A DNA stretch of 38,662 bases from positions 1-38,662 of the IMG/VR virus record IMGVR_UViG_3300025815_000031. One strand, given 5' to 3'. The notes beneath the pieces were generated by a model. That model made no database searches. It was not told the DNA's origin and was given only the letters and a program-made list of their open reading frames with translations. Made by a program: the position numbers and the translations under genes. Positions 8,428-16,309 of the stretch are shown here, one piece after another (positions within the stretch are counted from its first letter, which is position 1; each line of letters begins with the position of its first letter). This DNA comes from a virus.

Positions 8428-8561
8428 AGGAGGAGAGCAGAGAAGAAAGGATTCAGTGTGCGATGCAGCAATTGGCACTTATCTTGATGGGCAAACAAAG
8501 CAGGGCCGAATTAATTAAATCGGTAAAATACATTAAAGAAACCTTGCACTTCCTGCGATGA
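8424..8561 (+). CDS. 45-aa small helical protein, GTG start
   Basis: The GTG start overlaps the stop of the preceding membrane peptide. The product is a charged helical protein (CAMQQLALILMGKQSRAELI) without a recognised domain. Its TGA overlaps the next ATG (ATGA). The unbroken chain of stop/start overlaps from 8326 to 8879 is the main evidence. Confidence 0.5.
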   Translation: MKEESREERIQCAMQQLALILMGKQSRAELIKSVKYIKETLHFLR

Positions 8562-8728
8562 ACAAGTTTTTCCTTGGTATACGGGGATACATCTCTTGTT
8601 TTAAGTGGGCCTTTTCTGCGCTATGGAGAGCTGCCTTTGATCAGTTCTTTAGTTTTGATCGTGACGTTAGGATTGCATTAGTGATTACATCTGTTTTATT
8701 TGGCGTGTGCTTTGGTTATGTCTTCTAA
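8558..8728 (+). CDS. 56-aa membrane protein
   Basis: The ATG overlaps the preceding stop. The first half is basic and aromatic (MNKFFLGIRGYISCFKWAF) and the second half has a transmembrane segment (IALVITSVLFGVCFGYVF). The next gene starts inside its last codons. No known family; position before the glycosyltransferase may link it to envelope glycan work. Confidence 0.5.
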   Translation: MNKFFLGIRGYISCFKWAFSALWRAAFDQFFSFDRDVRIALVITSVLFGVCFGYVF

Positions 8729-8879
8729 CTTAACTAGGTTTTACTTTGATTTTGATGACGAACGACGAACTGGTTGCTTTAATAATTTGTCGTTTGAAGA
8801 TGTAGAAACAATTGAAGCTGATGAGTACGAAGATCGTTTAAAATCTGATGACATTCCGTACACACGTATTGATCTATGA
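8718..8879 (+). CDS. 53-aa acidic protein
   Basis: The product is strongly acidic (FYFDFDDERR, EDVETIEADEYEDRL) and soluble. The start overlaps the membrane protein by 11 bases and the stop overlaps the glycosyltransferase start by four (ATGA). It is coupled at both ends. Function unknown. Confidence 0.55.
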   Translation: MSSNLTRFYFDFDDERRTGCFNNLSFEDVETIEADEYEDRLKSDDIPYTRIDL

Positions 8880-9724
8880 AGAAGCAAAAGATTGTTGCCA
8901 TCCTTTCCCTTTGGCGCAATAGTGCAAGTTATATTGAACGCTCGCTTGCTCAGTTTGAAGCACTAGAGAAAGAACTGAAAGAACATCAGATTGGCTGTGT
9001 GTATTCTTTTTTTGAAAATGATTCGGTAGATGACACGCCACAAATCCTGCTTTCGTGGCTCCGAGGCAGAAAGGGTTTGCTTACCAGTGAATGCATTGAT
9101 GCACCAAAGTGGGGTAGTGTTGCATCGTTAGATCGTGTGACGTATCAAGCAAGGTATCGAAACCTTGCCTTGGCACCTTTAAACAATTATTACAACTACG
9201 ATTATCTCCTTGTTGTTGATAGTGATGTTTATTGGGAGCCCAGGCTTATCACAGAGATGGTTGAAAAGCTAGAAACAAATCGAAGCTGGGGAATGATTTC
9301 TCCTAATACAACGCAGAACGTACGTGATTACGTAGAAGATACTGATCGTCCATCTTATTACGACAGCTGGTCACTCGTTGATTGTTTTGGCCAGCAATGC
9401 CTTACGTTCGCTGCAAATCCATTCCTCACCAAAGAAGATCGAGAAGCCTGGGACAACGGTGAACCTGTTAGCTGCAACAGTGCGTTTGGTTCAATTGCCT
9501 TGGTACGTGAAGATGCAATTAACGGAGAGGAGTATGCTGAGTGGGCAGTGATGGATGGTGTTGAGCACTGGGAATTCTGCCGAGGTGTTCGCGCTAATGG
9601 CTATGAAGTGATTGCAGATCCTAATTTGAAAGCTGAAATTAAACACAAGGAGGAAGTATTACCCCACCCCCTTGTGATTGAAAATAATCAACGCCGCCTA
9701 GCGGAAGCATGCGCTAAGTCGTAA
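8876..9724 (+). CDS. GT-A fold glycosyltransferase, mannosyltransferase-like
   Basis: The 282-residue protein starts with a GT-A nucleotide-binding strand (KIVAILSLWRNSASYIERSL), followed by FFENDSVDDTP and a metal-binding DSD in LLVVDSDVYWE near residue 113. The pattern recalls the Anp1/CAP59-type mannosyltransferase groups. A shorter relative at 11936-12670 shares the ENDSVDxT segment. It sits beside gmd and the ColD-like gene, so a GDP-activated deoxysugar is a reasonable donor (inference). The last 37 bases overlap gmd convergently. Confidence 0.8.
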   Translation: MKKQKIVAILSLWRNSASYIERSLAQFEALEKELKEHQIGCVYSFFENDSVDDTPQILLSWLRGRKGLLTSECIDAPKWGSVASLDRVTYQARYRNLALAPLNNYYNYDYLLVVDSDVYWEPRLITEMVEKLETNRSWGMISPNTTQNVRDYVEDTDRPSYYDSWSLVDCFGQQCLTFAANPFLTKEDREAWDNGEPVSCNSAFGSIALVREDAINGEEYAEWAVMDGVEHWEFCRGVRANGYEVIADPNLKAEIKHKEEVLPHPLVIENNQRRLAEACAKS

Positions 9725-10725
9725 GCAATCATTTCTTGAATGAGTTGTTCTAGGGTGGATTGAATTTTCCATCCTAGTTTTTCTTTTGCGTAAGTTGAAT
9801 CACCAAGTAGAGAATCTACTTCCGCTGGTCGGTAGTACTCAGGATTAATTCTGATTACGACTTGATCCATCTTTTTGCAATAACCAACCTCATTTAAGCC
9901 TTCACCTTCCCAGGTAATTGGAAGACCTGCGGTTTCAAATGCAATTTCACAGAACTTCCTAACACTTGTTTGCTTACCCGTTGAAATTACATAGTCATCA
10001 GCCTGGTCCTGCTGAAGCATAAGATACATTGCTTCTACGTAATCCCGTGCATGCCCCCAGTCCCTCTTGGAATCAAGGTTACCTAGTTCAACGTACTCTT
10101 GTTTACCGTTCCAGATTCTCCCAATTGCTTTGGTGATTTTACGTGTTACAAACTCTTCACCACGCAGGGGAGATTCGTGGTTGAAAAGGATGCCATTACA
10201 TCCGAAAAGGTCGTAGCTTTCACGATAGTTAATCGTTAGCCAGTAACCAAAAAGCTTGGCAACACCATATGGACTCCTGGGATAGAAGGGAGTTGATTCA
10301 GTTTGCGGTACTTGTTGGACTTTACCAAACATCTCAGACGTAGCCGCCTGATAGAACTTTGGTTTTGCATTTGCATTACGACATGCTTCTAGGATATTGA
10401 GTACACCAATTGCATTTGTGTAGGAAGTACTGCCAGGTGATTTAAAGCTAACGCCTACATGGCTTTGAGCAGCAAGGTTGTATACCTCATCAGGAGCAAA
10501 ATTATTTACGGCACGATGCACCGAGGTTGCATCGGTCATATCAGAGAACTCAAATGAGACTTCAGGTGGGATGTAATCATGGAAGATCCAATTCAGTTTA
10601 TCTTTATTACCGGAGTTTGCATTGTTGCGAACAAGACCAAGCACCTGGTACCCCTTGTCGATTAGGTTACGTGTGAGGTAGGCACCATCTTGGCCAGTAA
10701 TTCCTGTAATCAGTGCTTTTTTCAT
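9688..10725 (-). CDS. gmd: GDP-mannose 4,6-dehydratase
   Basis: This 345-residue short-chain dehydrogenase carries TGITGQDG at 7-14 for NADP, the catalytic Ser/Glu in AATSEMFG near 130, and the YxxxK pair Y153/K157 in SPYGVAK. NHESPLRGEEFVTRKI and SKRDWGHARDYVEAM are diagnostic for Gmd over other epimerases. It converts GDP-D-mannose to GDP-4-keto-6-deoxymannose, the precursor of fucose, rhamnose, perosamine and colitose. Full length is normal for the family. It is divergent from the ColD-like gene across a 50-base gap, which suggests joint control. Confidence 0.95.
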   Translation of the reverse strand: MKKALITGITGQDGAYLTRNLIDKGYQVLGLVRNNANSGNKDKLNWIFHDYIPPEVSFEFSDMTDATSVHRAVNNFAPDEVYNLAAQSHVGVSFKSPGSTSYTNAIGVLNILEACRNANAKPKFYQAATSEMFGKVQQVPQTESTPFYPRSPYGVAKLFGYWLTINYRESYDLFGCNGILFNHESPLRGEEFVTRKITKAIGRIWNGKQEYVELGNLDSKRDWGHARDYVEAMYLMLQQDQADDYVISTGKQTSVRKFCEIAFETAGLPITWEGEGLNEVGYCKKMDQVVIRINPEYYRPAEVDSLLGDSTYAKEKLGWKIQSTLEQLIQEMIAYDLAHASARRR

Positions 10726-10775
10726 CGGAACTTTTGTTTATACTCGTAACTATAACCAAGATTTAAGCGTTAGAA
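10726..10775. promoter_or_regulatory. Divergent promoter region between gmd and colD-like gene
   Basis: Fifty AT-rich bases separate two divergent sugar-pathway genes. TATACT/TATAAC hexamers occur on the plus strand (about 10739 and 10751), and their complements give TATAGT on the minus strand. The call rests mainly on geometry; no confident -35 boxes are seen. Confidence 0.4.
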
Positions 10776-11948
10776 ATGTCGAAATTTGATTGGCCACTAC
10801 AAAAGAATGCCATTGGTTTCTCTGAGAAGTTTGAGCTAATCAAATTTATTTTGACCAATGATCGTTTTACGAATGGTCCCAGGTGCCGTGCGTTTGAAAC
10901 CGAGTGGTCCAAGTGGCAAGGGCGTAAGTATTCCCTATTCGTTAGCAGTGGTACGACAGCAAACACACTGCTATTGGATGCAGTAAGGGAATTGTATTTT
11001 TCAAAGGAAAAGAAGTTAAAGATTTTTTGCCCTGCCGTGAACTGGGCAACAAACATCTCAACGTTTAAGCAACAAGGGCACGATTTATTTTTCTATGACA
11101 TTGAGTATGGATCTTACTCTCCTACCTTTGAATCGTTAAAGCGTTTCAAAGAAGTAGGCATTACACCAGATGTGGTGTATGTAACGCATATCATGGGGTT
11201 TGCAAATGAATTGCAACAAATTAAGGAGTATTGGCCCGATGCAATTTTGCTTGAGGATTGCTGTGAATCCCATGGAGCAGTCGATACAGAAGGCGTGAAG
11301 GTTGGTAATACAGGCCTGGGTTCTACATTTTCTTTTTACTTCGGACACCATATGACCACTATTGAAGGTGGCATGGTGTGTACAAACAATAAAGATTTGT
11401 ATAACCTAATGCGTGCAAAACGATCTCATGGCATGTCACGTGAGATGGATAAAGAAGAACGCCTTAAGTACGAAGCAGAGAGCATTGATATTGATCCAGC
11501 TTTCTTGTTTCCAACCGAAGGCTATAACTTCCGCAATAACGAACTTGGCGCTGTGTTGGGCAGTGTGCAGCTAAAAAAATTAGATGAATTTATCCGAAAA
11601 CGTCAAGATAATTATTACGATTTTTACATGGCAATGGTTGATCACCCCTGGATCAAACACTTACCAAATCCTTATGGGAACAGCGCAATGACATTACCTT
11701 TCCATTGTGATACCGCTAGCCATCGCAATGAGTTGATTAGAGTACTGCGTGCCCTGGGCATAGAAACCCGTCCATTTCTTGTTGGTAACTTACTACGTCA
11801 GCCCTTTATGAAGGACTATAAAAAAACACCTTACTTACCTAATAGTGAGGAAATCCACACAAATGCTTTCTACATTGGCAACAACCATTTTATAACTAAA
11901 GAGAACGTATTTGACCTGTCGAAGGAGCTGTACAAATGCGCTGCTTAA
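10776..11948 (+). CDS. colD: ColD-like GDP-4-keto-6-deoxymannose 3-dehydratase
   Basis: This 390-residue protein belongs to the DegT/DnrJ/EryC1 PLP family: SSGTTAN at 57-63 for the cofactor phosphate and LLEDCCESHGA at 158-168. In ordinary aminotransferases the PLP lysine sits before TTGEGG. Here the segment reads SFYFGHHMTTIEGGM, with His191-His192. Replacement of that lysine by His is the known hallmark of the 3-dehydratases ColD and RfbH, which remove the C3 hydroxyl instead of transaminating. With Gmd next door the expected substrate is GDP-4-keto-6-deoxymannose, giving a GDP-4-keto-3,6-dideoxyhexose. No ColC-like epimerase/reductase is seen in the window. Overlaps the next gene by 13 bases. 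Confidence 0.8.
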   Translation: MSKFDWPLQKNAIGFSEKFELIKFILTNDRFTNGPRCRAFETEWSKWQGRKYSLFVSSGTTANTLLLDAVRELYFSKEKKLKIFCPAVNWATNISTFKQQGHDLFFYDIEYGSYSPTFESLKRFKEVGITPDVVYVTHIMGFANELQQIKEYWPDAILLEDCCESHGAVDTEGVKVGNTGLGSTFSFYFGHHMTTIEGGMVCTNNKDLYNLMRAKRSHGMSREMDKEERLKYEAESIDIDPAFLFPTEGYNFRNNELGAVLGSVQLKKLDEFIRKRQDNYYDFYMAMVDHPWIKHLPNPYGNSAMTLPFHCDTASHRNELIRVLRALGIETRPFLVGNLLRQPFMKDYKKTPYLPNSEEIHTNAFYIGNNHFITKENVFDLSKELYKCAA

Positions 11949-12670
11949 TTTCAACCATCATTAGAAACCGCGAGCCGCACATTGCTTGTTGGTCTGCACA
12001 GCTGCAGCGTTTGGTTACATGCAATCCAGATATGACATTTGATCTTGTTGTACTAGAAAATGATTCAGTTGATGGAACAAAAGAAATATTAGAACAAGAA
12101 ATTTCTTTGCTTGAAACAGTATTTAATGACGTAATCTGCAAAAGCGTTGATTACGGTTGGCCATACTTTGGTTCAATTAAAGCAGAAGAACGTGTTAAAT
12201 ACCTTGCTAAAGCAAGGAATGAAACCCTGGAATTAGCTGATTTAAAAAATAAGCTATCTACATACGATAAGATCGTATGCATTGAACCAGATATTGTTTA
12301 TGATCCTGCTCTTGTCCGGATTTTATTTGATACTTCTTACGACGTTGCTTCTGGGTATAGTGTATTGCCTATTGGCATGGGTGTTCCTGATTGGATTTAT
12401 GACAGTTGGGCGACGCGAATGGATACCGAAGATTCGGAATACACTGGACCAAAGGTATCAAAACTTCCTTCGCGACTAAATTTGGCATCTACATTTAATT
12501 GTTTCTGTGTATACAATGCAGAACCAATTGCTGATGGCGTTAGGTTTTCGGAAATCAACCCATTAAATGGCAAATGGGATTGTGATACCACTACCATTTG
12601 CTTTGAATTTTTACAAAGAGGTTATGACAGGATATATATGTGCAGAATTCCTATCCTTCACAAACCATGA
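11936..12670 (+). CDS. GT-A-like glycosyltransferase, second copy
   Basis: A 244-residue relative of the protein at 8876-9724. It has an N-terminal nucleotide-binding strand (CLISTIIRNREPHIACW), VVLENDSVDGTKEIL near 40, and an acidic metal-site candidate EPDIVYDP near 119 in place of DSD. It overlaps the ColD-like gene at its start and the next small gene at its stop (ATGA), so it is translated with the sugar cassette. It likely transfers the deoxysugar to a phage or host acceptor; specificity is inferred only from context. Confidence 0.75.
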   Translation: MRCLISTIIRNREPHIACWSAQLQRLVTCNPDMTFDLVVLENDSVDGTKEILEQEISLLETVFNDVICKSVDYGWPYFGSIKAEERVKYLAKARNETLELADLKNKLSTYDKIVCIEPDIVYDPALVRILFDTSYDVASGYSVLPIGMGVPDWIYDSWATRMDTEDSEYTGPKVSKLPSRLNLASTFNCFCVYNAEPIADGVRFSEINPLNGKWDCDTTTICFEFLQRGYDRIYMCRIPILHKP

Positions 12671-12930
12671 GATTACTTTTTTCACCTATACTTAGAACAC
12701 CAAAGAAATCTGAAATGTCCCTTTCTACCCAAGTAAAAGAATCCATTGATCAAGCTGCTGAGTACATGCGTGATGCATTGGCATTTGCTGCACGTACCGA
12801 GCATCCAATTACGATTACAACCATTTCAGATTTGTTGTGCCGTCTTGAATCGTTGGAGCAGATGGATGATTTAATGCAGCAATTTGCAAGTAAATCAGAT
12901 GGAGATCAAACGCCCCAAAACCGAGGCTGA
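12667..12930 (+). CDS. Small helical protein, unknown
   Basis: The start chosen overlaps the glycosyltransferase stop (ATGA). An internal ATG at 12715 (MSLSTQVKESIDQAAEYMR) begins the well-structured part and may be the true start. The product is helical with an ITTISDLLCRLESLEQM segment and a polar tail. No known function; it resembles small hypothetical proteins common in cyanophages by impression only. Confidence 0.65.
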   Translation: MRLLFSPILRTPKKSEMSLSTQVKESIDQAAEYMRDALAFAARTEHPITITTISDLLCRLESLEQMDDLMQQFASKSDGDQTPQNRG

Positions 12931-13069
12931 ACGCCTCGAAGAATACTTTAGGCAACTCCAGTATTTAATACCACATCCGCCACGTGATTGGCAGAAGAAA
13001 GCAAAGGAATGTAAGTGGGCTAAAATATTAAAAGAGCAAAAAGATAATCCTGATGTCTCAGGAGAATAG
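12899..13069 (+). CDS. 56-aa charged protein, unknown
   Basis: Starts MEIKRPKTEAERLEEYF and is highly charged, with a proline-rich middle (LIPHPPRDW). It overlaps both neighbours in a different frame (32 and 17 bases), as do other genes in this run. No known domain. Confidence 0.55.
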   Translation: MEIKRPKTEAERLEEYFRQLQYLIPHPPRDWQKKAKECKWAKILKEQKDNPDVSGE

Positions 13070-13337
13070 TAAGTATACAAAACCAGGGTTACGTGAGCGG
13101 ATTAAAGATCGCGTAATGGCTGGTACTAAAGGTGGCAAGGCGGGCCAGTGGAGTGCACGTAAAGCTCAGATTGTTGCGCGTGAGTACGAAGAAGCAGGTG
13201 GTGGATATAAAGGAGGTAAGGGTAAGAAACAAAAGTCACTGGAGAAGTGGGGGAAAGAAAAGTGGATGACAAAAGATCAATATGAAAAAGGAAAGAAAGC
13301 TAAAGCTGCTGCCAAAAGATATAAGGATAGTAAGTGA
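13053..13337 (+). CDS. Basic DUF5872-like protein
   Basis: The 94-residue lysine-rich protein contains GGKAGQWSARKAQIV followed by GGGYKGGKGKKQKSLEKW and KEKWMTKDQY. I associate this pattern with DUF5872, a family of small basic proteins found in phages and giant viruses. Nucleic-acid binding is plausible from the charge. Its stop overlaps the ATG of a second basic protein (TGATG), so the two are probably made together. Confidence 0.7.
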   Translation: MSQENSKYTKPGLRERIKDRVMAGTKGGKAGQWSARKAQIVAREYEEAGGGYKGGKGKKQKSLEKWGKEKWMTKDQYEKGKKAKAAAKRYKDSK

Positions 13338-13540
13338 TGGCAGATAAAGCAATTCAAAAGGGATATACCAAACGTTACTTACCAGAGAAGGCGTGGGCTT
13401 CTTTATCAAAAGAAGAACGTGAGGAGACAGATCAAAAGAAAAGAGCTGGTAGCAAAGAAGGTAAACAATTTATTCCGAATACAGAAAAAGCAAAGAAAGC
13501 TGGTAGGGCAGCAAGACGTTACAAGCAGCAAAAGTCATGA
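13337..13540 (+). CDS. Basic small protein, partner of DUF5872-like gene
   Basis: Sixty-seven residues, mostly Lys/Arg/Ala: KGYTKRYLPEKAWASLS, then EREETDQKKRAGSKEGKQF and a basic AARRYK end. In DUF5872-type proteins similar segments occur within one chain, so these two genes may be a split form. The start ATG overlaps the upstream TGA. Confidence 0.65.
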   Translation: MADKAIQKGYTKRYLPEKAWASLSKEEREETDQKKRAGSKEGKQFIPNTEKAKKAGRAARRYKQQKS

Positions 13541-13550
13541 TATCCTAACC

Positions 13551-13596
13551 GGTGGAGCAATACAGCTCTAAGGGAAATAGTCGAATCCCTTCCACC
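13551..13596 (+). other. Possible small structured RNA in 13541-13640
   Basis: GGTG at 13551 can pair with CACC at 13593-13596, enclosing two hairpins: GAGC/GCTC around AATACA, and AGGGA/TCCCT around a ten-base loop containing AGTCGAA. The shape is tRNA-like but lacks a canonical T-loop and anticodon arm. It lies between basic-protein genes and a membrane-protein gene whose GAAGGAAG ribosome site is at about 13632. Confidence 0.3.
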
Positions 13597-13640
13597 TTTC
13601 GTGTAACTGCTCAAGGCAACAGCTAGCGTAGAAGGAAGTT

Positions 13641-13889
13641 ATGATCCCAGTAATACTGGGATTTTTTATGTGGCGTTTGTGGTGCTTGGCACTAGGAGAA
13701 AAAGCATCTAACAAAAACAAGGAAGCAGATGCAGTTGCTTTAATCAGAACGATTATTTTTATCTCGTACCTTACGACAAATTTGTTTATAGTAAGTGGAG
13801 TTATACGACACTGGAATAAGTGCTTACAAGAAAACGTGAACGCATCAAGCGTAATCGAGAAAAATTTATTGAGTACAAAAAGACGTTAA
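13641..13889 (+). CDS. Small membrane protein with two hydrophobic segments
   Basis: Eighty-two residues with hydrophobic stretches at MIPVILGFFMWRLWCLAL and TIIFISYLTTNLFIVSGVI, separated by a charged loop. A good Shine-Dalgarno (GAAGGA) precedes the ATG. The C-terminal 20 residues overlap the HNH gene in another frame. A holin-like role is possible for a small two-span phage protein but nothing specific supports it. Confidence 0.6.
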   Translation: MIPVILGFFMWRLWCLALGEKASNKNKEADAVALIRTIIFISYLTTNLFIVSGVIRHWNKCLQENVNASSVIEKNLLSTKRR

Positions 13890-14143
13890 GTTGTGAGCAC
13901 TGCGGCCTGGATGATTATCGTTTACTTGATTTTCATCATGTTGGCGACAAAAAACATGCTGTGTCAAGGATGATAGGTGATGGTTGGGGTTGGGAAAAGA
14001 TAGCAGATGAAATTGCCAAATGTATTCCACTGTGTTCTAACTGTCACAGGCTAGAGCATTATAAACTAGTAACAAAAGAAGAAGACAATGCTTTCAACCA
14101 ATACCAGGCTACGGGTTCAATTCTTGTGCGACTGCATTGGTAA
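13820..14143 (+). CDS. Small HNH endonuclease
   Basis: A 107-residue zinc HNH nuclease: CEHCGLDDYRLLDFHHV supplies the first CxxC and the catalytic HH, and CIPLCSNCHRLEH supplies the second CxxC and final His. The N-terminus is very basic (LTRKRERIKRNREKF). The start is a GTG at 13820. It is embedded between overlapping genes on both sides, which is consistent with a mobile or terminase-associated HNH. Confidence 0.8.
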   Translation: MLTRKRERIKRNREKFIEYKKTLSCEHCGLDDYRLLDFHHVGDKKHAVSRMIGDGWGWEKIADEIAKCIPLCSNCHRLEHYKLVTKEEDNAFNQYQATGSILVRLHW

Positions 14144-14405
14144 GGGGGCACCAGTTGAATTAAAGGATATGGCATGGTTACAGAAGTTAGCCGATCGCAA
14201 TCCAACTGTTAATACATGGATTCGTCAAGCACGTCGCAAAGCTATCCAGGGTGATGAACCTGCAAATGAATTGGATGAGTTTTGTAATGCCATGGATCTT
14301 GGTGAACCAGATCCTAGTGATCACCTGGTGGGACCACAGGATCCAGTTACGTTAGCCGAATGGTTTATGGGACGGCAGAAGTGGTTTCGCGGACAGGTTG
14401 ATTAA
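14088..14405 (+). CDS. Unknown 105-aa soluble protein
   Basis: Starts inside the HNH gene (56-base overlap). The sequence mixes a basic helix (NTWIRQARRKAIQG) with an acidic middle (ANELDEFCNAMDLGEPDPSD) and a Trp-rich end (EWFMGRQKWF). It converges with the Dps-like gene with a four-base overlap. No known domain recognised. Confidence 0.65.
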   Translation: MLSTNTRLRVQFLCDCIGKGAPVELKDMAWLQKLADRNPTVNTWIRQARRKAIQGDEPANELDEFCNAMDLGEPDPSDHLVGPQDPVTLAEWFMGRQKWFRGQVD

Positions 14406-14947
14406 TTATTTCTCAAAGTAGCTTTAATAAACCAAGCAGCTTTAAATGATTGGCCAACAAGATCAGCCATGTAATTTTGGATGTCAACAGCACCAATTTT
14501 GGCTGCAGCTTTTTCTAGTTTTTTAGCTTTGTTAGCTAATTCTTCTAGATTTTTGTAGTAAGTAGAGAGTTGATCGGTACCTTTGTAGCTTGTTACATGT
14601 TTCATACCAGGACCAGCATCAGCTAATCCGTTGGCACACATGGGAAGAAGGTAGTCCATGCTGCGGATGTATTCACCAAGCGTATCAAATTGCGCTAAGT
14701 GAGACTCGTATTGATCCTTAAGAAATGCATGGACACCTAAGAAATTGGCACCTTCATAGTTCAGGTGGATGAGATGGGATTGCGTTTCCAGATCTTTGAT
14801 ATAAGAACAAAGTGAAATGCACTGCTGGATAAAACCACCCACATCACCAGCCTTTGATTTAGCTGCAACTTTTTTTGGTACAGCTTTTAGCTCAGTTTGT
14901 TGCAACTGAACAGGTGTTACCTCTGGCTGAGATGTAGGAGTATACAT
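14402..14947 (-). CDS. Dps-like ferritin
   Basis: The 181-residue protein has a disordered Lys-rich N-terminus (about 1-35), like the DNA-binding tails of Dps, then a four-helix bundle. The ferroxidase signature is exact in spacing: His61, His73, Asp88 and Glu92, corresponding to the +0/+12/+27/+31 pattern of Dps intersubunit iron sites (SHLIHLNYEGANFLGVH then FDTLGEY). Dps proteins oxidise Fe(II) with peroxide and shield DNA. The start at 14947, five bases after the preceding stop, is preferred over one at 14965. A phage copy may protect DNA, hold iron or be a virion part; the role is inferred. Confidence 0.82.
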   Translation of the reverse strand: MYTPTSQPEVTPVQLQQTELKAVPKKVAAKSKAGDVGGFIQQCISLCSYIKDLETQSHLIHLNYEGANFLGVHAFLKDQYESHLAQFDTLGEYIRSMDYLLPMCANGLADAGPGMKHVTSYKGTDQLSTYYKNLEELANKAKKLEKAAAKIGAVDIQNYMADLVGQSFKAAWFIKATLRNN

Positions 14948-14951
14948 GGGT

Positions 14952-16229
14952 TTACAGTGCTTCAATCCATTTTAATCCAAATAACACATTAGTATTGTTC
15001 GAAATAGGAGTTACAGCAAGAGTAAGTACATCACTCACACCTGCAATTGTTCTACCCAATTGGTATGTAAAATCAGTCGGACCACCAACTTGACTTTCAC
15101 CTTGGAGGTTAATGTAGCCACCGTTAATTACGGTGCCTCCACTTAGTGCGCTTGCCGAGGTGTCGTATTGTACATTGTTGTTTGAATGGGTTGCATAACT
15201 TGCTCCCGTTAGTGTTGCGTTTTTAATTAATGTCCATTTACATCTGTCGTTGCTTGTGATGACACCATAGATTTCAGAAAGGATAACAACAGCATCTAAA
15301 CGACTTGAGTTTAAACGAATTGATATTATTGGATATGTTGTACCGCCAGTCGCAAGTGTGATGGGCGTGGCACCACGATCGATTGCATACGTTTGACCAG
15401 CAGCTGTGTAACCACCTTCTGATACAACGGAAGCACAGATTTGTTGCGCAGAAGTACCAGATGCAATGGTATCTGTATTTTCAATTTCTTGCCGCAAGGG
15501 TAGTGCAGCGGTTGTCATGTAGGTGGAGTCTTTTGCGTTTGCATTTTTAAATGTATGACAAACAATTAACTGTCCATTGATAATAAAGCCGCACCTTACA
15601 TCACCAACACCAAGCCATTCAACATCAGTCCAGAAAATATTTCCTTTTGTTGGATTAAGCGTTAAACCAGAAAGACCAAGGCCATTTAATTTATCTCCAT
15701 TCCATTCGCCTTGCGGAATACGTGTATTAACAACAGATCCAGACACTTTGGATCTAAGTACCATATATAAGGTTGCATTATCTTGTTCAAAGTAAATGCC
15801 ATTATCAGTACCGAAATAACCAACGCGTTGACGTAGGTTTGTTTGTGCTGCCGCAAAAACAAACGAATTATTAATCAACAAAGATTTCCCTGGTTGATAA
15901 GGGAAAACACGTTTGGTTTCACGGTAAATGTAATCACCAGAAGCAGTGGTTACATTAAGGTCAACAGCACTTTTATTTACTTGATATGTGGTTGAACCAG
16001 AGTTACCACTTGCTGTAGACCATTTATCATTCTCTTGATAGCGATGCTGGCTATCAAATATGGTTACTGGATTTGATGTACGTAATCTACCAAAGGCATC
16101 AGAACCTGCCGGGCCATTTGGTTGTGTTGTAATTGATTGCCCAGAAATTGTTTGAACATATAAGTTTTGATATTCGATATAGCCAGAGTGGCCATTACCT
16201 AAATCGTTTACGAAACGAATTCTATACAT
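14952..16229 (-). CDS. Phage structural protein, fibre or decoration-like
   Basis: This 425-residue protein is rich in Thr/Ser/Gly/Asn with beta-strand alternation. The segment AFGRLRTSNPVTIFDSQHRY near residue 45 is a pattern I associate with phage tail/structural proteins. It has no cysteine-rich or enzymatic motif. It is convergent or divergent with fibre genes on the other strand and directly precedes the Dps-like gene in the same direction with a four-base gap. Role as an adhesin or head/tail decoration is inferred. Confidence 0.7.
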   Translation of the reverse strand: MYRIRFVNDLGNGHSGYIEYQNLYVQTISGQSITTQPNGPAGSDAFGRLRTSNPVTIFDSQHRYQENDKWSTASGNSGSTTYQVNKSAVDLNVTTASGDYIYRETKRVFPYQPGKSLLINNSFVFAAAQTNLRQRVGYFGTDNGIYFEQDNATLYMVLRSKVSGSVVNTRIPQGEWNGDKLNGLGLSGLTLNPTKGNIFWTDVEWLGVGDVRCGFIINGQLIVCHTFKNANAKDSTYMTTAALPLRQEIENTDTIASGTSAQQICASVVSEGGYTAAGQTYAIDRGATPITLATGGTTYPIISIRLNSSRLDAVVILSEIYGVITSNDRCKWTLIKNATLTGASYATHSNNNVQYDTSASALSGGTVINGGYINLQGESQVGGPTDFTYQLGRTIAGVSDVLTLAVTPISNNTNVLFGLKWIEAL

Positions 16230-16309
16230 GGTATTTTTTCTTTATTCTACTGTGATTTGTTGAGTTAAAACTGTTAGAATTAAAAAATAAAAGATGCCCT
16301 TAAAAGGAA

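Noticed and set aside
10726-10775. wcaG-type RNA motif upstream of gmd
   Set aside because: The 50-base gap has no convincing stem structure on either strand; I could not match it to that motif.
13551-13596. A tRNA gene
   Set aside because: No canonical T-loop, D-arm or seven-base anticodon loop can be drawn; kept only as a possible structured RNA.
14952-14965. Earlier start of the Dps-like gene at 14965
   Set aside because: It overlaps the upstream stop and adds MKHCKP, with no support; the Met at 14947 directly follows the stop.
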